Shown here one piece after another: positions 44,495-54,080 of a stretch of 56,202 nt of DNA; the first letter of the stretch is position 1; the number at the start of each line of letters is the position of its first letter. The DNA is from Thermus sp. 2.9 (GTDB taxonomy: Bacteria; Deinococcota; Deinococci; Deinococcales; Thermaceae). The notes under the pieces were generated by a model. It did no database searches, was not told where the DNA came from, and worked only from the letters and a program-made list of their open reading frames with translations. The stretch covers positions 1 to 56,202 of the forward strand of contig NZ_JTJB01000029.1 of assembly GCF_000794385.1 (NCBI RefSeq), written 5' to 3'. A program made the translations under genes and the position numbers.

Positions 44495-45073
44495 GTGAGG
44501 GTGCTCGTGATAGACAACTACGATAGCTTCACCTACAACCTGGTGCAGTACCTGGGGGAGCTTGGGGCGAGCCCCATCGTGTGGCGGAACGACCAGTTTG
44601 CTCTCGAGGACGTGGAGGCCTTGGACCCAGACCGCATCCTAATAAGCCCCGGGCCCTGCACCCCCTTGGAGGCGGGGCTTTCCCTTCCCCTCATCGCCCG
44701 CTACGCCCCCCGCTACCCCATTTTGGGGGTGTGCTTGGGCCACCAGGCCATCGGCATGGCCTTCGGGGGGAAGGTGGTGCCCGCCCCCGTCCTCATGCAC
44801 GGGAAGGTGAGCGAGATCCACCACGACGGCACCGGGGTTTTCCGGGGCCTAGAAAGCCCTTTTCCCGCCACCCGCTACCACTCCCTGGTGGTGGAGGCGG
44901 TGCCCGAGGAGCTCTTGATCAACGCCTGGGTGGAGGAGGCGGGGGGGCGCACGGTGATGGGCTTCCGCCACCGGAGCTACCCCACCCACGGGGTGCAGTT
45001 CCACCCGGAAAGCTACTTGACGGAGGCGGGTAAACGCATCCTCAAGAACTTTTTGGAGGACCCATGGAGGTAG
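44495..45073 (+). CDS. trpG: Anthranilate synthase component II (glutamine amidotransferase)
   Basis: Supplies ammonia from glutamine to TrpE. The 192-aa class I amidotransferase has IDNYDSFTYNLVQYL at the N terminus, the nucleophile cysteine in GVCLGHQAIG (about residue 79) and the catalytic histidine/glutamate in GVQFHPESY. I start it at GTG 44495 with GGAGAGGAGG upstream; an in-frame start at 44450 would run back towards trpE. It overlaps trpD by 10 bp. Confidence 0.95.
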   Translation: MRVLVIDNYDSFTYNLVQYLGELGASPIVWRNDQFALEDVEALDPDRILISPGPCTPLEAGLSLPLIARYAPRYPILGVCLGHQAIGMAFGGKVVPAPVLMHGKVSEIHHDGTGVFRGLESPFPATRYHSLVVEAVPEELLINAWVEEAGGRTVMGFRHRSYPTHGVQFHPESYLTEAGKRILKNFLEDPWR

Positions 45074-46054
45074 TGCGGAAGGTGCTTTTGGGCGAGGTCT
45101 TGAGCGAGGAAGAGGCGCACGCCCTGATGCGGGCCCTCATGGCGGGGGAAGTCTCCCCGGTGCGGGCGGCGGGGGTCCTCACCGCCATGGCCCTAAGGGG
45201 GGAAAAGCCCGAGGAGATCGCCGCCATGGCCCGGGCCATGCGGGAGGCGGCAAGGCCCCTCAAGGTGGGCCGGAGGCCCCTTCTGGACATCGTGGGCACA
45301 GGGGGGGGACCACAAGGGGGCTATTAAACCTCTCCACCCTGGCCGCCCTGGTGGCGGCGGCGGGGGGGTGGCGGTGGCCAAGCACGGGAACCGGGCGGCG
45401 AGCTCCCAGGCGGGGAGCGCCGACCTTCTGGAAGCCTTGGGGGTGGACCTGGAGGCTCCCCCCGAGCGGGTGGGGGAGGCCATAGAGGCCTTGGGCTTTG
45501 GCTTCCTCTTCGCCCGGGTCTTCCACCCCGCCATGCGTCACGTGGCCCCTGTGCGGGCGGAGCTCGGCATCCGCACCGTCTTCAACCTCCTAGGCCCCCT
45601 CACCAACCCGGCGGGGGCGGACGCCTACGTCCTCGGGGTCTATAGCGAGCGCTGGCTTTCCCCCATGGCAAAGGCCCTGGAGCGGCTTGGGGCGCGGGGG
45701 CTCGTGGTCCATGGGGAGGGGGCGGACGAGCTCGTCTTGGGGGAGAACCGGGTGGCGGAGGTGGGGAAGGGGGTCTACACCCTCACCCCGGAGGCGGTGG
45801 GGCTCAGGCGGGCCCCCCTCGAGGCCCTCAAGGGAGGCACCCCCCAGGAAAACGCCGAGCGGGCCCGGCGGATCCTCAAAGGGGAGGAGAAGGGCCCTGC
45901 GGCGGAGGCCGTGGCCCTGGCGGCGGGGGCGGGGTTTTACGCCGCGGGGGTTGTGGGAAGCTTGCAGGAGGGCGTGCGCCGGGCCCTGGAGGTCTTGCAA
46001 AGCGGGGAGGCCTACCTCCTCCTGGAGCGGTACGTGGCCTTCCTCAAGGGCTAG
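45064..46054 (+). pseudogene. trpD: Anthranilate phosphoribosyltransferase with three homopolymer indels
   Basis: It transfers phosphoribose to anthranilate. The frame from 45064 reads to DIVGTGG and then is lost. Restoring the conserved DIVGTGGDHKGAINLSTLA needs one G fewer at 45301-45308 and one A fewer at 45326-45328. Restoring AAAGGVAVAKHGN needs one G more at 45362-45368. The rest, from 45368 to 46054, is intact (GNRAASSQAGSADLLEALG, NLLGPLTNPAGA, HGEGADEL). Three compensating homopolymer errors within 70 bp suggest poor read coverage and not decay. The stop overlaps purA on the other strand by 4 bp. Confidence 0.92.
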
Positions 46055-47277
46055 ACCCAGCTCACCGCCCCGAAGGTGTCCTCCCGGCGGGGGCTCGTGG
46101 AGAAGAGGACCACGGGAACCCCGGTGTGCTCCTCTATGAGCTCCAGGTAGCGGAGGAGGCTCGCCGGCAGGTCCTCCCGCCCCCTCACCCCGGCAAGCTC
46201 CCCCCAGCCGGGAAGCTCCAGGTAGCGCACCGCCTCGGGGGCCGCCTCCCCGGGGTGGGCCCCGTCCAGGTACTCCACCGCCACCTTTACCCTCTCCAGG
46301 CCGGAAAGCACGTCCAGCTTGGTGAGGGCCAGGCCGTCAAAGCCGTTCACCTCGCAGGCGTACTTCAGGGCCACCAGGTCCAGCCAGCCCACCCGCCGGG
46401 GCCTTCCCGTGGTGGTGCCGTACTCCCCCCCCTTTTCCCGCAGGTGGTGGGCCAGCTCCCCGTGGATCTCCGTGGGGAAGGGGCCTTCCCCCACCCGGGT
46501 GGCGTAAGCCTTGGCCACCCCGTAGACCTTGGTGATGGCCTTGTGGGAAAGCCCCGTGCCCACCAGGATCCCCCCCACCGTGGGGTGGGAACTGGTCACG
46601 TAGGGGTAGGTGCCGTAGTTCAAGTCCAGGAGGGTGGCCTGGGCCCCCTCAAAGAGGAGGCGCTTTCCCTTGCGCCAGGCCTCCCGGAGAAGGGCCCCGG
46701 TGTCAGCGATGTAGGGCTTTAGGATCTCCCGCATCCGGTGCAGGTCGGCCAGGGCTTTTTCCTCCGTGTCCCAGCCCGCTTCCCGGGTGGAGTTCGGCTT
46801 CTCGTGGAGGAGGCGGCGCACCCTTTCCCGCAAGACCTCCTCGTCCAGGAGGTCCCCCACCCTAATCCCCACCCGCCTGGCCCGGTCCGAGTAGGCGGGG
46901 CCGATGCCCCGGCCCGTGGTGCCCACGAAGTTGTGGCGGCTTTCCACGTGCTTGTGGTGGGGAAGGACCAGGTGGGCCCTTTCCGAGACCAAGACCTTGG
47001 GGTCAAACCCCTCCTTCCGCAGGCTTTCCAGCTCCTCCTGGAAGCGGAAGGGGTCAATGACCATCCCGTCCCCCAGGACGTTCACCGCGTGGGGGTGGAT
47101 GACCCCCGAGGGGAGGAGGTTGAGCTTGAAGACCCGGCCCTCCGCCACCACGGTGTGCCCGGCGTTGGCCCCCCCTTGGTAGCGGACCACGTAGTCCGCC
47201 TCCCGGGCCAAGGCGTCCACCACCTTGCCCTTGCCCTCGTCTCCCCACTGCGCCCCGATGATGGCGATCCCCGGCAT
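46051..47277 (-). CDS. purA: Adenylosuccinate synthetase
   Basis: It joins IMP and aspartate with GTP on the way to AMP. The 408-aa protein carries the P-loop GAQWGDEGKGKVVD (residues 8-21), the NAGHTVV segment, GTTGRGIGPAYSDR and the GTP-specific TKLDVLSG. It is a little shorter than the usual 430 aa, as in other thermophiles. TAAGCT (47285-47290, minus) ends 7 nt before the ATG and its TAA is the stop codon of the aldo/keto reductase gene. Confidence 0.95.
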   Translation of the reverse strand: MPGIAIIGAQWGDEGKGKVVDALAREADYVVRYQGGANAGHTVVAEGRVFKLNLLPSGVIHPHAVNVLGDGMVIDPFRFQEELESLRKEGFDPKVLVSERAHLVLPHHKHVESRHNFVGTTGRGIGPAYSDRARRVGIRVGDLLDEEVLRERVRRLLHEKPNSTREAGWDTEEKALADLHRMREILKPYIADTGALLREAWRKGKRLLFEGAQATLLDLNYGTYPYVTSSHPTVGGILVGTGLSHKAITKVYGVAKAYATRVGEGPFPTEIHGELAHHLREKGGEYGTTTGRPRRVGWLDLVALKYACEVNGFDGLALTKLDVLSGLERVKVAVEYLDGAHPGEAAPEAVRYLELPGWGELAGVRGREDLPASLLRYLELIEEHTGVPVVLFSTSPRREDTFGAVSWV

Positions 47278-47287
47278 CCCCTTAAGC

Positions 47288-48175
47288 TTACGATGCCCCT
47301 TCCAAGAGGGCCATCTCCTCCGGGGTGAGGGCGATCCTTAGGACCTCGGCGTTTTGCTGGGCCTGGTGGGCGTTTTTGGCTCCGGGGATGGGAAGGGCGC
47401 CCTTTTGCATGAGGTAGCGGAGGGCGATGGCGGCGGGGTTTGTGCCCTTGGCCTCCGCCAGGGCCTTTAGCACAGGGAGAAGGCGCCGCACCCGGCCCAG
47501 GAAGGGGCGGTACTTGCTTCCCCGGTAGCCCCTGGGGGGCCGGTCCGGGTCCAGCTTGCCCGTGAGCCAGCCCATGGCCAGGGGACTGTAGGCCATGAGG
47601 GCGATGCCCTCTTGCCGCAGGGCGGGGAGGTGGGCCTCCCAGTCCCGCCGGAGGAGGCTGAGCTCCACCTGGTTGGCGAGAAGGGGCACCCGGTGCCGCT
47701 CAAGGACGACCTTCACCACCTCCAGTTGGGCCAAGGAGCAGTTGGCCACCCCCACCCCCCGGGCGAGCCCCCGCTCGTAAGCCTCCGCCAGGGCCTCGGC
47801 CCGTGTGCTCAGGGGCACGGGGGGCCAAGGCCAGTGGAGAAGATAAAGGTCCACCGCCTCCACCCCAAGCCGGGTGAGGCTTCCCCTTAAGGCCTTTAGG
47901 AGGCTTTTCCGGGAAAGGCGCCAGGGGTAGGGGAAGAACTTGGTGACCAAAAAGGGCCTTTCCCCCGTTTCGGCCAAGAAGCGGCCCAAAAGCCTTTCCG
48001 ATAGGCCGAAGCCGTAGAACTCGGCGGTGTCAAAAAGCCGCACCCCGGCCCTGAGGCTTTCCCGGAAGGCTTCCCGCAGCTCCCCTTCCCCGTAGCCCCG
48101 CCCGTAGCCCCAGAAGAGCCGGTCCCCCCAGGCCCAGGTGCCCACGCCCATGGAGTGGTGGAAGAGGGGGTTCAT
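47288..48175 (-). CDS. Aldo/keto reductase
   Basis: A 295-aa NAD(P)H-dependent AKR: the tetrad Asp and Tyr lie in LFDTAEFYGFGLSERLLG, the Lys in FLVTKFFPY and the His in LYLLHWPWPP. The C-terminal GALPIPGAKNAHQAQQNAEVLR is the nucleotide-binding tail. The substrate is unknown. It overlaps the transporter gene upstream by ATGA. Confidence 0.88.
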   Translation of the reverse strand: MNPLFHHSMGVGTWAWGDRLFWGYGRGYGEGELREAFRESLRAGVRLFDTAEFYGFGLSERLLGRFLAETGERPFLVTKFFPYPWRLSRKSLLKALRGSLTRLGVEAVDLYLLHWPWPPVPLSTRAEALAEAYERGLARGVGVANCSLAQLEVVKVVLERHRVPLLANQVELSLLRRDWEAHLPALRQEGIALMAYSPLAMGWLTGKLDPDRPPRGYRGSKYRPFLGRVRRLLPVLKALAEAKGTNPAAIALRYLMQKGALPIPGAKNAHQAQQNAEVLRIALTPEEMALLEGAS

Positions 48176-48840
48176 GCCAGGCGGAAGGGGTTGAAGTCCG
48201 TGTCCCGATCGTAGGCGTCTAGCCCCTCGGCCCGCTTCAGGAAGCCCACCACCAGGTAGGTGGCGGGGAGCATCAGGGCCTCCACCCCCACCTTGAAGGC
48301 GTAGTTGGAGAGGAAGACGGCGAGGAGCACCTCGTTTGGGAGCACGCCGTAGAAGGCCACCAGGAGGAAAAGCCCCGTGTCCAGCCCTTGGCCCACCAAG
48401 GTGGAGCTCAAGGCCCTTAGCCAGAAGAGGCGCCCTTCCGTGCGCACCTTGAGCTTGGCCAGGACGTAGGCGTTGGCGAACTCCCCGGCGAAGTAGGCGA
48501 GGAGGCTTCCCAACACGATCCTGGGGGTGAGGCCCAGGAGGAGGCCGAAGGCCTCGCCGTAGCGGCGGCTTTCCCCGTCCTCTGGGGCGGGGAGGGCGGC
48601 CACCGCTTGAAAGGTGAGGGTGGCGAGGAGGAGGGCGAAAAACCCGGTCCAGATCACCCGCCGGCTTTTGCGGTAGCCGTAGACCTCGGTGAGGACGTCC
48701 CCGAAGATGTAGGCCAAGGGGAAGAGGAGCGTCCCCCCGTCAAAGGTGAAGGGCCCCAGGACCACCAGCTTGGTGGAGGCCACGTTGGAGACCAAAAGCA
48801 CCGTGGCGAAGAGGGCGGTGAGGAGGTCCAGGTACCTCAT
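48172..48840 (-). CDS. Queuosine precursor transporter (YhhQ/VUT family)
   Basis: A 222-aa membrane protein with about six helices and the YhhQ/DUF165 pattern: VLLVSNVASTKLVVLGPFTFDGGTLLFPLAYIFGDVLTEVYGYRKSRRVIW, then LRALSSTLVGQGLDTGLF. Family members take up 7-cyano-7-deazaguanine or related bases. No queuosine synthesis genes lie in the window. Being coupled to hpt by a 4-nt overlap hints at nucleobase salvage. Confidence 0.85.
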   Translation of the reverse strand: MRYLDLLTALFATVLLVSNVASTKLVVLGPFTFDGGTLLFPLAYIFGDVLTEVYGYRKSRRVIWTGFFALLLATLTFQAVAALPAPEDGESRRYGEAFGLLLGLTPRIVLGSLLAYFAGEFANAYVLAKLKVRTEGRLFWLRALSSTLVGQGLDTGLFLLVAFYGVLPNEVLLAVFLSNYAFKVGVEALMLPATYLVVGFLKRAEGLDAYDRDTDFNPFRLA

Positions 48841-49373
48841 TCTTCCTCCTGGCGGATGGAGGTGATGAAGGGCAGGTTCCGGTCAAACTGGGCCCGGTCC
48901 AGGCCGTAGCCGTAGACGTAGGCGTCCTCTATCTCAAAGCCCAGGTAGTGGATGGGCACCTCCACCTGGCGGCGGGAGGGCTTGGAGAGAAGGGCGGCCA
49001 CGCGGACCGAGGCGGGCTTGCGGGCCTCGAGGTAGTCCAGGAGGTAGGAAAGCGTCAAGCCCGTATCCACGATGTCCTCCACCACGATCACGTCCCGGCC
49101 GTGGATGGGAAGCCTCAGGTCCTTGATGAGCTCCACCTCCCCGCTGGAGCGGTAGGCGTTGCCGTAGGAGCTGATGGAGATGAAGTCCAGGGTGAGGGGA
49201 AGGGGGATGGCCCGCACCAGGTCGGCCATGAAGATGAAGGCCCCGTTGAGCACGCAAATGAGGTGCGGGGTCTTCCCCTGGTAGTCCTGGGCGATCTGGG
49301 CTCCTAGCTCCGCCACCCGCTTGCGGATGGCCTCGGCGCTGATCTGCACGGGTCCGTTCCCCGGCGCGAACAT
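48837..49373 (-). CDS. hpt: Hypoxanthine-guanine phosphoribosyltransferase
   Basis: It salvages hypoxanthine and guanine with PRPP. I start at ATG 49373 (MFAPGNGPVQISAEAI, 178 aa), the known Thermus N terminus, with TAGAAT 7 nt upstream; a longer frame to 49439 is not supported. Conserved sites: VLNGAFIFMADLVRAI, the PRPP loop VIVVEDIVDTGLTLSYLL, and VPIHYLGFEIEDAYVYGYG. It heads the hpt-transporter-AKR unit. Confidence 0.95.
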   Translation of the reverse strand: MFAPGNGPVQISAEAIRKRVAELGAQIAQDYQGKTPHLICVLNGAFIFMADLVRAIPLPLTLDFISISSYGNAYRSSGEVELIKDLRLPIHGRDVIVVEDIVDTGLTLSYLLDYLEARKPASVRVAALLSKPSRRQVEVPIHYLGFEIEDAYVYGYGLDRAQFDRNLPFITSIRQEEE

Positions 49374-49378
49374 GCCCC

Positions 49379-50077
49379 TCATTCTAGCCCCACCTGGCGC
49401 AAAAGCGCCTTTTCCTCCTCGGAAGAAAGCCGGCGCCACTTCCCCGGGGGGAGGTTCCCGAGCCGGATGGGCCCCACCTGCACCCTAAGAAGCCGCTTCA
49501 CCGGGTAGCCCACCGCCTTGAGCATCCGGCGCACCTCCCGCTTCCGCCCTTCCGCCAGGGTGAGGAAAGCCCCTCCAGGGGCGGGGCGGCAGGCCAGGGC
49601 CTTGGCGGGGCCGTCCTCCAGCATCACCCCCTTTAGGAGCCTCCGGCACACCCCTTCCGGCAGGGTGCCCCCCTCGGTCCAGACCCGGTAGACCTTTTGC
49701 ACCCCGTGGCGGGGGTGGGTGAGGCGGAAGGTGAGCTCGCCGTCGTTGGTGAAGAGGAGAAGCCCCTCCGAGTCCCGGTCCAGGCGGCCCACGGGGTGGA
49801 GGCCGGGGATCTCCGGCAGGAGTTCATACACGGTCTTTTGTGCGTGGGGGTCAGAGCGGGTGGTGGTGTAGCCCTTGGGCTTGTGGAGGGCGAGGATCAC
49901 CCGCTCGGGCAGGATCACCCGCTTGCCCGCCACCTCCACCACGTCCTTCAGGCCCACCTTCTGCCCCAGGTGGGCCACTTCCCCGTTCACCCGGACGAGG
50001 CCCTCTTGGATAAGGGCCTCCGCCTTGCGGCGGCTCGCCACCCCGGCCCGGGCCAAAAACGCCTGCAGCCGCATCAT
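49379..50077 (-). CDS. Pseudouridine synthase, RluB-like
   Basis: A 232-aa member of the RsuA family: S4 domain (2-55; [31 protein letters not shown]), the catalytic GRLDRDSEGLLLFTNDGEL (Asp near 104) and EGRKREVRRMLKAVG. The SRRKAE...VNG form is typical of RluB (23S U2605), though RluE/F cannot be ruled out. It follows the enoyl-CoA hydratase with overlapping ends (ATGA at 50074-50077). Confidence 0.9.
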   Translation of the reverse strand: MMRLQAFLARAGVASRRKAEALIQEGLVRVNGEVAHLGQKVGLKDVVEVAGKRVILPERVILALHKPKGYTTTRSDPHAQKTVYELLPEIPGLHPVGRLDRDSEGLLLFTNDGELTFRLTHPRHGVQKVYRVWTEGGTLPEGVCRRLLKGVMLEDGPAKALACRPAPGGAFLTLAEGRKREVRRMLKAVGYPVKRLLRVQVGPIRLGNLPPGKWRRLSSEEEKALLRQVGLE

Positions 50078-50871
50078 GGGAAGTGGGGTTCCCGCTTTTC
50101 CTTTAGGGCCTTAAGACCTTCCTCCAGCTCCTTGCCGCCAAACCCCAAGAACTCCAAGGCCAAGGAGAGCTCAAAGTGGGGGAGGAAGGTGCGAAGCCAG
50201 TGGTTGAGGGCCCGCTTGGTGTGGCTTAGGGCTTCTTTGGGCCCCTTGGCCAAGCGCTCCGCCACCTCCAGCGCCTTTTCGTAAACCGCCCCGTCCTCCA
50301 CCGCCAGGGCCACCAGGCCGAGCCTTTCCGCCTCCTCGCCGGTTAGGGGCTCGTTGAGGAAGAGGTGGTACCTGGCCTTGGCCAGGCCCACCAGAAGGGG
50401 CCAGAGGAGCACCGCATGGTCCCCGGCCGCCACCCCCAGGCGGAGGTGGCCGTCCAGGAGCCTCGCCCCCTTGCCCACCACGGCGACGTCCGCCGCCAGG
50501 GCCAAGGCGAGCCCCGCCCCCACCGCCACCTTCTCCACCGCCGCCACCACGGGCCTCGGGAAGTTGATGGGGCCTAAGACCAGGTCCCGCGCCTCCTCCA
50601 GGACCCGCATCAGGGCCTCGTGGGAGGCGCGCATCTCCTCAATGAGGGCGAAGGAGCCCCCGGCGGAGAAGACCCCGCCTTCTCCCCGCACCAAAACGGC
50701 GCGCACCCCGGGAAGGTCCTCGAGGTCCCGCCACACCCGGGCGAGGGCCCGGTGCAGGGGAGGGTCCATGGCGTTGAGCTTCTCCCCCTGGAAGGCGATC
50801 TCCAGCACCCCCGGCCTGGGCCAGGCGAAGCAGAGGTTCGGGTAGGCCCGCTCCAGCTCTTTGGGTTCCAC
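50074..50871 (-). CDS. Enoyl-CoA hydratase/isomerase family protein
   Basis: A 265-aa crotonase-fold protein: [18 protein letters not shown] forms the oxyanion-hole region and [21 protein letters not shown] the CoA site. The segment usually holding the catalytic glutamates reads [17 protein letters not shown], with Asp in place of the second glutamate, as in a distinct subgroup of the family. The reaction is therefore uncertain. I choose GTG 50871, with AGGAGG 7 nt upstream. Confidence 0.82.
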   Translation of the reverse strand: MEPKELERAYPNLCFAWPRPGVLEIAFQGEKLNAMDPPLHRALARVWRDLEDLPGVRAVLVRGEGGVFSAGGSFALIEEMRASHEALMRVLEEARDLVLGPINFPRPVVAAVEKVAVGAGLALALAADVAVVGKGARLLDGHLRLGVAAGDHAVLLWPLLVGLAKARYHLFLNEPLTGEEAERLGLVALAVEDGAVYEKALEVAERLAKGPKEALSHTKRALNHWLRTFLPHFELSLALEFLGFGGKELEEGLKALKEKREPHFP

Positions 50872-50882
50872 CTTCCCACCTC

Positions 50883-51638
50883 CTAGCACATGGTGAGGCC
50901 GCCGCTCACGCTCACCACCTGGCCGGTGACGAAGCCCGCCTGGTCCGAGGCCAGGAAGACCACCACCTCCGCCACCTCCTCGGGGCGGGCCAGGCGGCGC
51001 AGGGGGGTGGCCCGGACCATGGCCTCAAAGAGGCCCTCGTGGCCCTGCCGCAGGGCGTGGAGCAGGGGGGTGTCCGTGGGGCCGGGGGCCACGGCGTTGA
51101 CCCGGATGCCGTGGCGGGCCACCTCCCGGGCCAGGGCCTTGGTGAAGGCGATGACCGCTCCCTTGGTGCCCGAGTAGACCGCCTCCCCCGAGCTTCCCAC
51201 CCGCCCGGCGTCCGAGGCGATGTTCACGATGGCGCCCCGCCCTTGGGCCATCATGGGGGGAAGGGCCTGGCGGCAGGCGTGGAGGACGCCCTTGTAGTTC
51301 ACGGCGATGAGCGCATCCCAAAGGTCCTCGTCGGTTTCCCAAAAGGGGGCGATGCGGTCAATCCCGGCGGCGTTCACCAGGATGTCCAGCCCCCCCAGGG
51401 CCTCGAGGGCGGCCTTGACCCCTTGGGCCACGCTTTCCTTCCGCCGCACGTCCATGAAGAGGCCCACCGCCTCCGCGCCCACTTCCCGGGCCTCCTCCGC
51501 CACCCGTGCCGCCCCCTCCCCGTTGAGGTCGGCGATGGCCACCCGGGCCCCTTCCCGGGCCAGGGCGAGGGCCACGGCCCTTCCGATCCCTGAGCCTCCC
51601 CCCACCACGAGGGCGGCCTTAGCCTCCACTTCGCCCAT
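50883..51638 (-). CDS. SDR family oxidoreductase
   Basis: A 251-aa classical SDR: VVGGGSGIGRAVALA, LVNAAGIDRIAPF, catalytic Ser in VNIASDAGRV, YSGTKGA, and the C-terminal GQVVSVSGGLTMC. It resembles 2-hydroxycyclohexanecarboxyl-CoA or 3-oxoacyl dehydrogenases. With the enoyl-CoA hydratase just downstream, a role in acyl-CoA breakdown is plausible. ATG 51638 has TATACT (51646-51651, minus) 7 nt upstream; a longer frame to 51689 would cross the truB promoter. Confidence 0.87.
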   Translation of the reverse strand: MGEVEAKAALVVGGGSGIGRAVALALAREGARVAIADLNGEGAARVAEEAREVGAEAVGLFMDVRRKESVAQGVKAALEALGGLDILVNAAGIDRIAPFWETDEDLWDALIAVNYKGVLHACRQALPPMMAQGRGAIVNIASDAGRVGSSGEAVYSGTKGAVIAFTKALAREVARHGIRVNAVAPGPTDTPLLHALRQGHEGLFEAMVRATPLRRLARPEEVAEVVVFLASDQAGFVTGQVVSVSGGLTMC

Positions 51639-51645
51639 GGCCTCC

Positions 51646-51678
51646 AGTATAGAGACCTTCCCTTCCCGGTGATACAAT
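51646..51678. promoter_or_regulatory. Divergent promoters of the SDR and truB
   Basis: TATACT on minus (51646-51651) for the SDR, and TGATACAAT on plus (extended -10, hexamer 51673-51678) for truB, whose ATG is 9 nt further on. Confidence 0.55.
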
Positions 51679-51687
51679 CCCCTAGGC

Positions 51688-52626
51688 ATGGCCCTCTACG
51701 CGGTGGACAAGCCCCTCCACCTCACCTCGCACGACGCGGTGGAGGAGGCGAGAAAGCGCCTCGGCACTCGCCGGGTGGGGCACACCGGTACCCTGGACCC
51801 CTTGGCCACCGGGCTTTTGCTCTTGGTTTCTGAGGAGAGCACCAAGCTCGTGCCCTTCCTTTCGGGGGAGGACAAGGAGTACATCGCCTGGGTTTCCTTC
51901 GGGGCCACCACGCCCACCCTGGACGCCGAAGGTCCCGTGAGCGAGGAGGCCCCGGTGCGCTTTGACCGGAAGGATTTGGAAAGCGTCCTCCCCTCCTTCC
52001 TGGCCCTGAAGGAGCAAGTGCCGCCCCTCTACTCCGCCATCAAGGTGGGGGGCAAGCGGGCCTACGAGGCGGCCCGGGAAGGGAAGCCCCTGGAGCTTGG
52101 TCCGAGGCCGGTGCGCTATGTGGAGGTGGAGCTTCTGGCCTTTGACCCCGAGCCCATTCCCCACCCCATCGCCCCCTCGGCCAAGGGGTGGCGCCTGGCG
52201 GAAAAGGGTGGGCGCAAGGTGGAGCTCCCCAAGCCCCTCGGGGCCCACCCCACCGCGGTCATCCGCCTGGTGGTGGGGCCCGGCACCTACGTGCGGGCCT
52301 TCGCCCGGGACCTGGGGGAAAGGCTTAAGACCAAGGCCTTCCTCTCGGGGCTCGTGCGCACCCGCATCGGCAAGGTGGGCCTGGAGCGGGCGGTGAGGCT
52401 TTCCGAGCTTTCGCCGGACAAGGCCATCCCCGAGGTGGACGTTTTGCCCTTTCCCGTGGTGGAGCTTTCCCACACCGAGGCCCGGCGGGTCTTGGAAGGG
52501 GTACCCCTCCCCATCCCCGCCTTGGGCTACGTGACCCTGGTGGACTCCCGCAGGCGGCTCCTGGCCATCGCGGAGGGCGACGGCTTCAAGCTCAAGATCA
52601 AACGGGTGTTCGTAAAGGAGGCGTGA
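51688..52626 (+). CDS. truB: tRNA pseudouridine-55 synthase
   Basis: It makes pseudouridine at position 55 of the T loop. The 312-aa protein has [16 protein letters not shown] with the catalytic Asp (about 37), the [10 protein letters not shown] terminus, [19 protein letters not shown], and the C-terminal PUA-like domain (about 230-312) ending in KLKIKRVF. It overlaps no gene; ald follows after 1 nt. Confidence 0.95.
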   Translation: MALYAVDKPLHLTSHDAVEEARKRLGTRRVGHTGTLDPLATGLLLLVSEESTKLVPFLSGEDKEYIAWVSFGATTPTLDAEGPVSEEAPVRFDRKDLESVLPSFLALKEQVPPLYSAIKVGGKRAYEAAREGKPLELGPRPVRYVEVELLAFDPEPIPHPIAPSAKGWRLAEKGGRKVELPKPLGAHPTAVIRLVVGPGTYVRAFARDLGERLKTKAFLSGLVRTRIGKVGLERAVRLSELSPDKAIPEVDVLPFPVVELSHTEARRVLEGVPLPIPALGYVTLVDSRRRLLAIAEGDGFKLKIKRVFVKEA

Positions 52627-52627
52627 G

Positions 52628-53737
52628 ATGACCATCGGCGTACCCAAGGAGATCAAGACCCTGGAAAACCGCGTGGCCCTGACCCCGGGCGGGGCGGAAA
52701 GCCTGGTGAAGCGGGGGCATGTGGTCTTGGTGGAGCGGGGGGCGGGGGTGGGCTCGGGCCTATCCGACGCCGAGTACGAGCGGGCCGGGGCCCACCTGGT
52801 GAGCCGCGAGGAGGCTTGGAAGGCGGAGATGGTGGTGAAGGTGAAAGAGCCCCTTCCTGAGGAGTACCCCTTTTTGCGGGAAGGGCTCATCCTTTTCACC
52901 TACCTCCACCTGGCGGCGGACCGCACCCTCACCGAGGCCATGCTCCAAAGCGGGGTCACGGGCATCGCCTACGAAACGGTGCAGCTTCCCGACGGCTCCT
53001 TGCCCCTCCTGGTCCCCATGAGCGAGGTGGCGGGGCGCATGGCCCCCCAGGTGGGGGCCCAGTTCCTGGAGAAGCCCCACGGGGGACGGGGGGTGCTTTT
53101 GGGCGGGGTGCCGGGGGTGGCCCCGGCCAGCGTGGTCATTCTGGGGGGCGGCACCGTGGGCACCAACGCCGCCAAGATCGCCTTGGGCATGGGGGCCCAG
53201 GTGACCATCCTGGACGTGAACCACAAGCGCCTGCAGTACCTGGACGACGTCTTCGGGGGGCGGGTGGTGACCCTCACCGCCACCGAGGCCAACATCAAAA
53301 AGAGCATCCAGCACGCCGACCTCCTCATCGGGGCGGTCTTGGTGCCGGGGGCCAAGGCGCCCAAACTGGTCACCCGGGACATGCTTCCCTTGATGAAGGA
53401 AGGCTCGGTCATCGTGGACGTGGCCGTGGACCAGGGGGGGTGCGTGGAGACCATCCGCCCCACCACCCACGCCGAGCCCACCTACGTGGTGGATGGGGTG
53501 GTGCACTACGGGGTGGCCAACATGCCGGGAGCGGTGCCCCGCACCTCCACCTTCGCCCTCACCAACCAGACCTTGCCCTACGTGCTCAAGCTGGCGGAGA
53601 AGGGCTTGGCGGCGCTTTTGGAAGACGGGGCCCTCCTCAAAGGGCTAAACACCCACAGGGGCCTCCTCACCCACCCCGGGGTGGCGGAGGCTTTTGGCCT
53701 ACCCTACACGCCTCCCGAGGAGGCCTTAAGGAGGTAG
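52628..53737 (+). CDS. ald: Alanine dehydrogenase
   Basis: Reversible NAD-dependent deamination of L-alanine to pyruvate. The 369-aa protein keeps all known catalytic residues: R15 (ENRVALTP), K73 (KVKEP), H94 (YLHLAAD) and the Asp of VDVAVDQGG (about 267), with the NAD fold [15 protein letters not shown]. It contrasts with the incomplete paralogue at 10922-11983. It starts 1 nt after truB, with AGGAGGCG as ribosome site, so it is co-transcribed. Confidence 0.96.
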   Translation: MTIGVPKEIKTLENRVALTPGGAESLVKRGHVVLVERGAGVGSGLSDAEYERAGAHLVSREEAWKAEMVVKVKEPLPEEYPFLREGLILFTYLHLAADRTLTEAMLQSGVTGIAYETVQLPDGSLPLLVPMSEVAGRMAPQVGAQFLEKPHGGRGVLLGGVPGVAPASVVILGGGTVGTNAAKIALGMGAQVTILDVNHKRLQYLDDVFGGRVVTLTATEANIKKSIQHADLLIGAVLVPGAKAPKLVTRDMLPLMKEGSVIVDVAVDQGGCVETIRPTTHAEPTYVVDGVVHYGVANMPGAVPRTSTFALTNQTLPYVLKLAEKGLAALLEDGALLKGLNTHRGLLTHPGVAEAFGLPYTPPEEALRR

Positions 53738-53738
53738 C

Positions 53739-54080
53739 GTGCAAGGGCGCGTCACGGTCACGGAAACCGCCTTGGCCTCCCTTTTGGCCCTGGCGGCCCA
53801 CGAGGTGCCGGGGGTGGTGGGCATGGCCCCGGCGGGCTTGAGGGAGCAGGTGGTGCGCATCCTGGGGCGGCAGGAGGCGAGCGAAGGGGTGGTGGTGCGC
53901 CCGGACCCGGCGAACCCGGGGAAGTACGCCGCCGACTTCTACGTGGTGGTGGCCTTGGGGGCCCGCATCCCCACGGTGGTGGAGTCCTTGGCGGAACGGG
54001 TGGCCTTCACCGCCAAGCGCCTGGCGGGGGTGGAGCTTTCCCAGGTGCGGGTGCACGTGGTGGGGGTGGGGCGTGGCTAG
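53739..54080 (+). CDS. Asp23/Gls24 family envelope stress protein
   Basis: A 113-aa small protein: VQGRVTVTETALASLLALAAHEVPGVVGMAP at the N terminus and an alternating C-terminal YAADFYVVVALGARIPTVVESLAERV, the Asp23 pattern. In Gram-positives such proteins are membrane-associated and are often encoded next to a DhaK/DegV-type kinase, as here. GTG start, one base after the ald stop. It overlaps the kinase gene by 8 bp. Confidence 0.85.
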   Translation: MQGRVTVTETALASLLALAAHEVPGVVGMAPAGLREQVVRILGRQEASEGVVVRPDPANPGKYAADFYVVVALGARIPTVVESLAERVAFTAKRLAGVELSQVRVHVVGVGRG

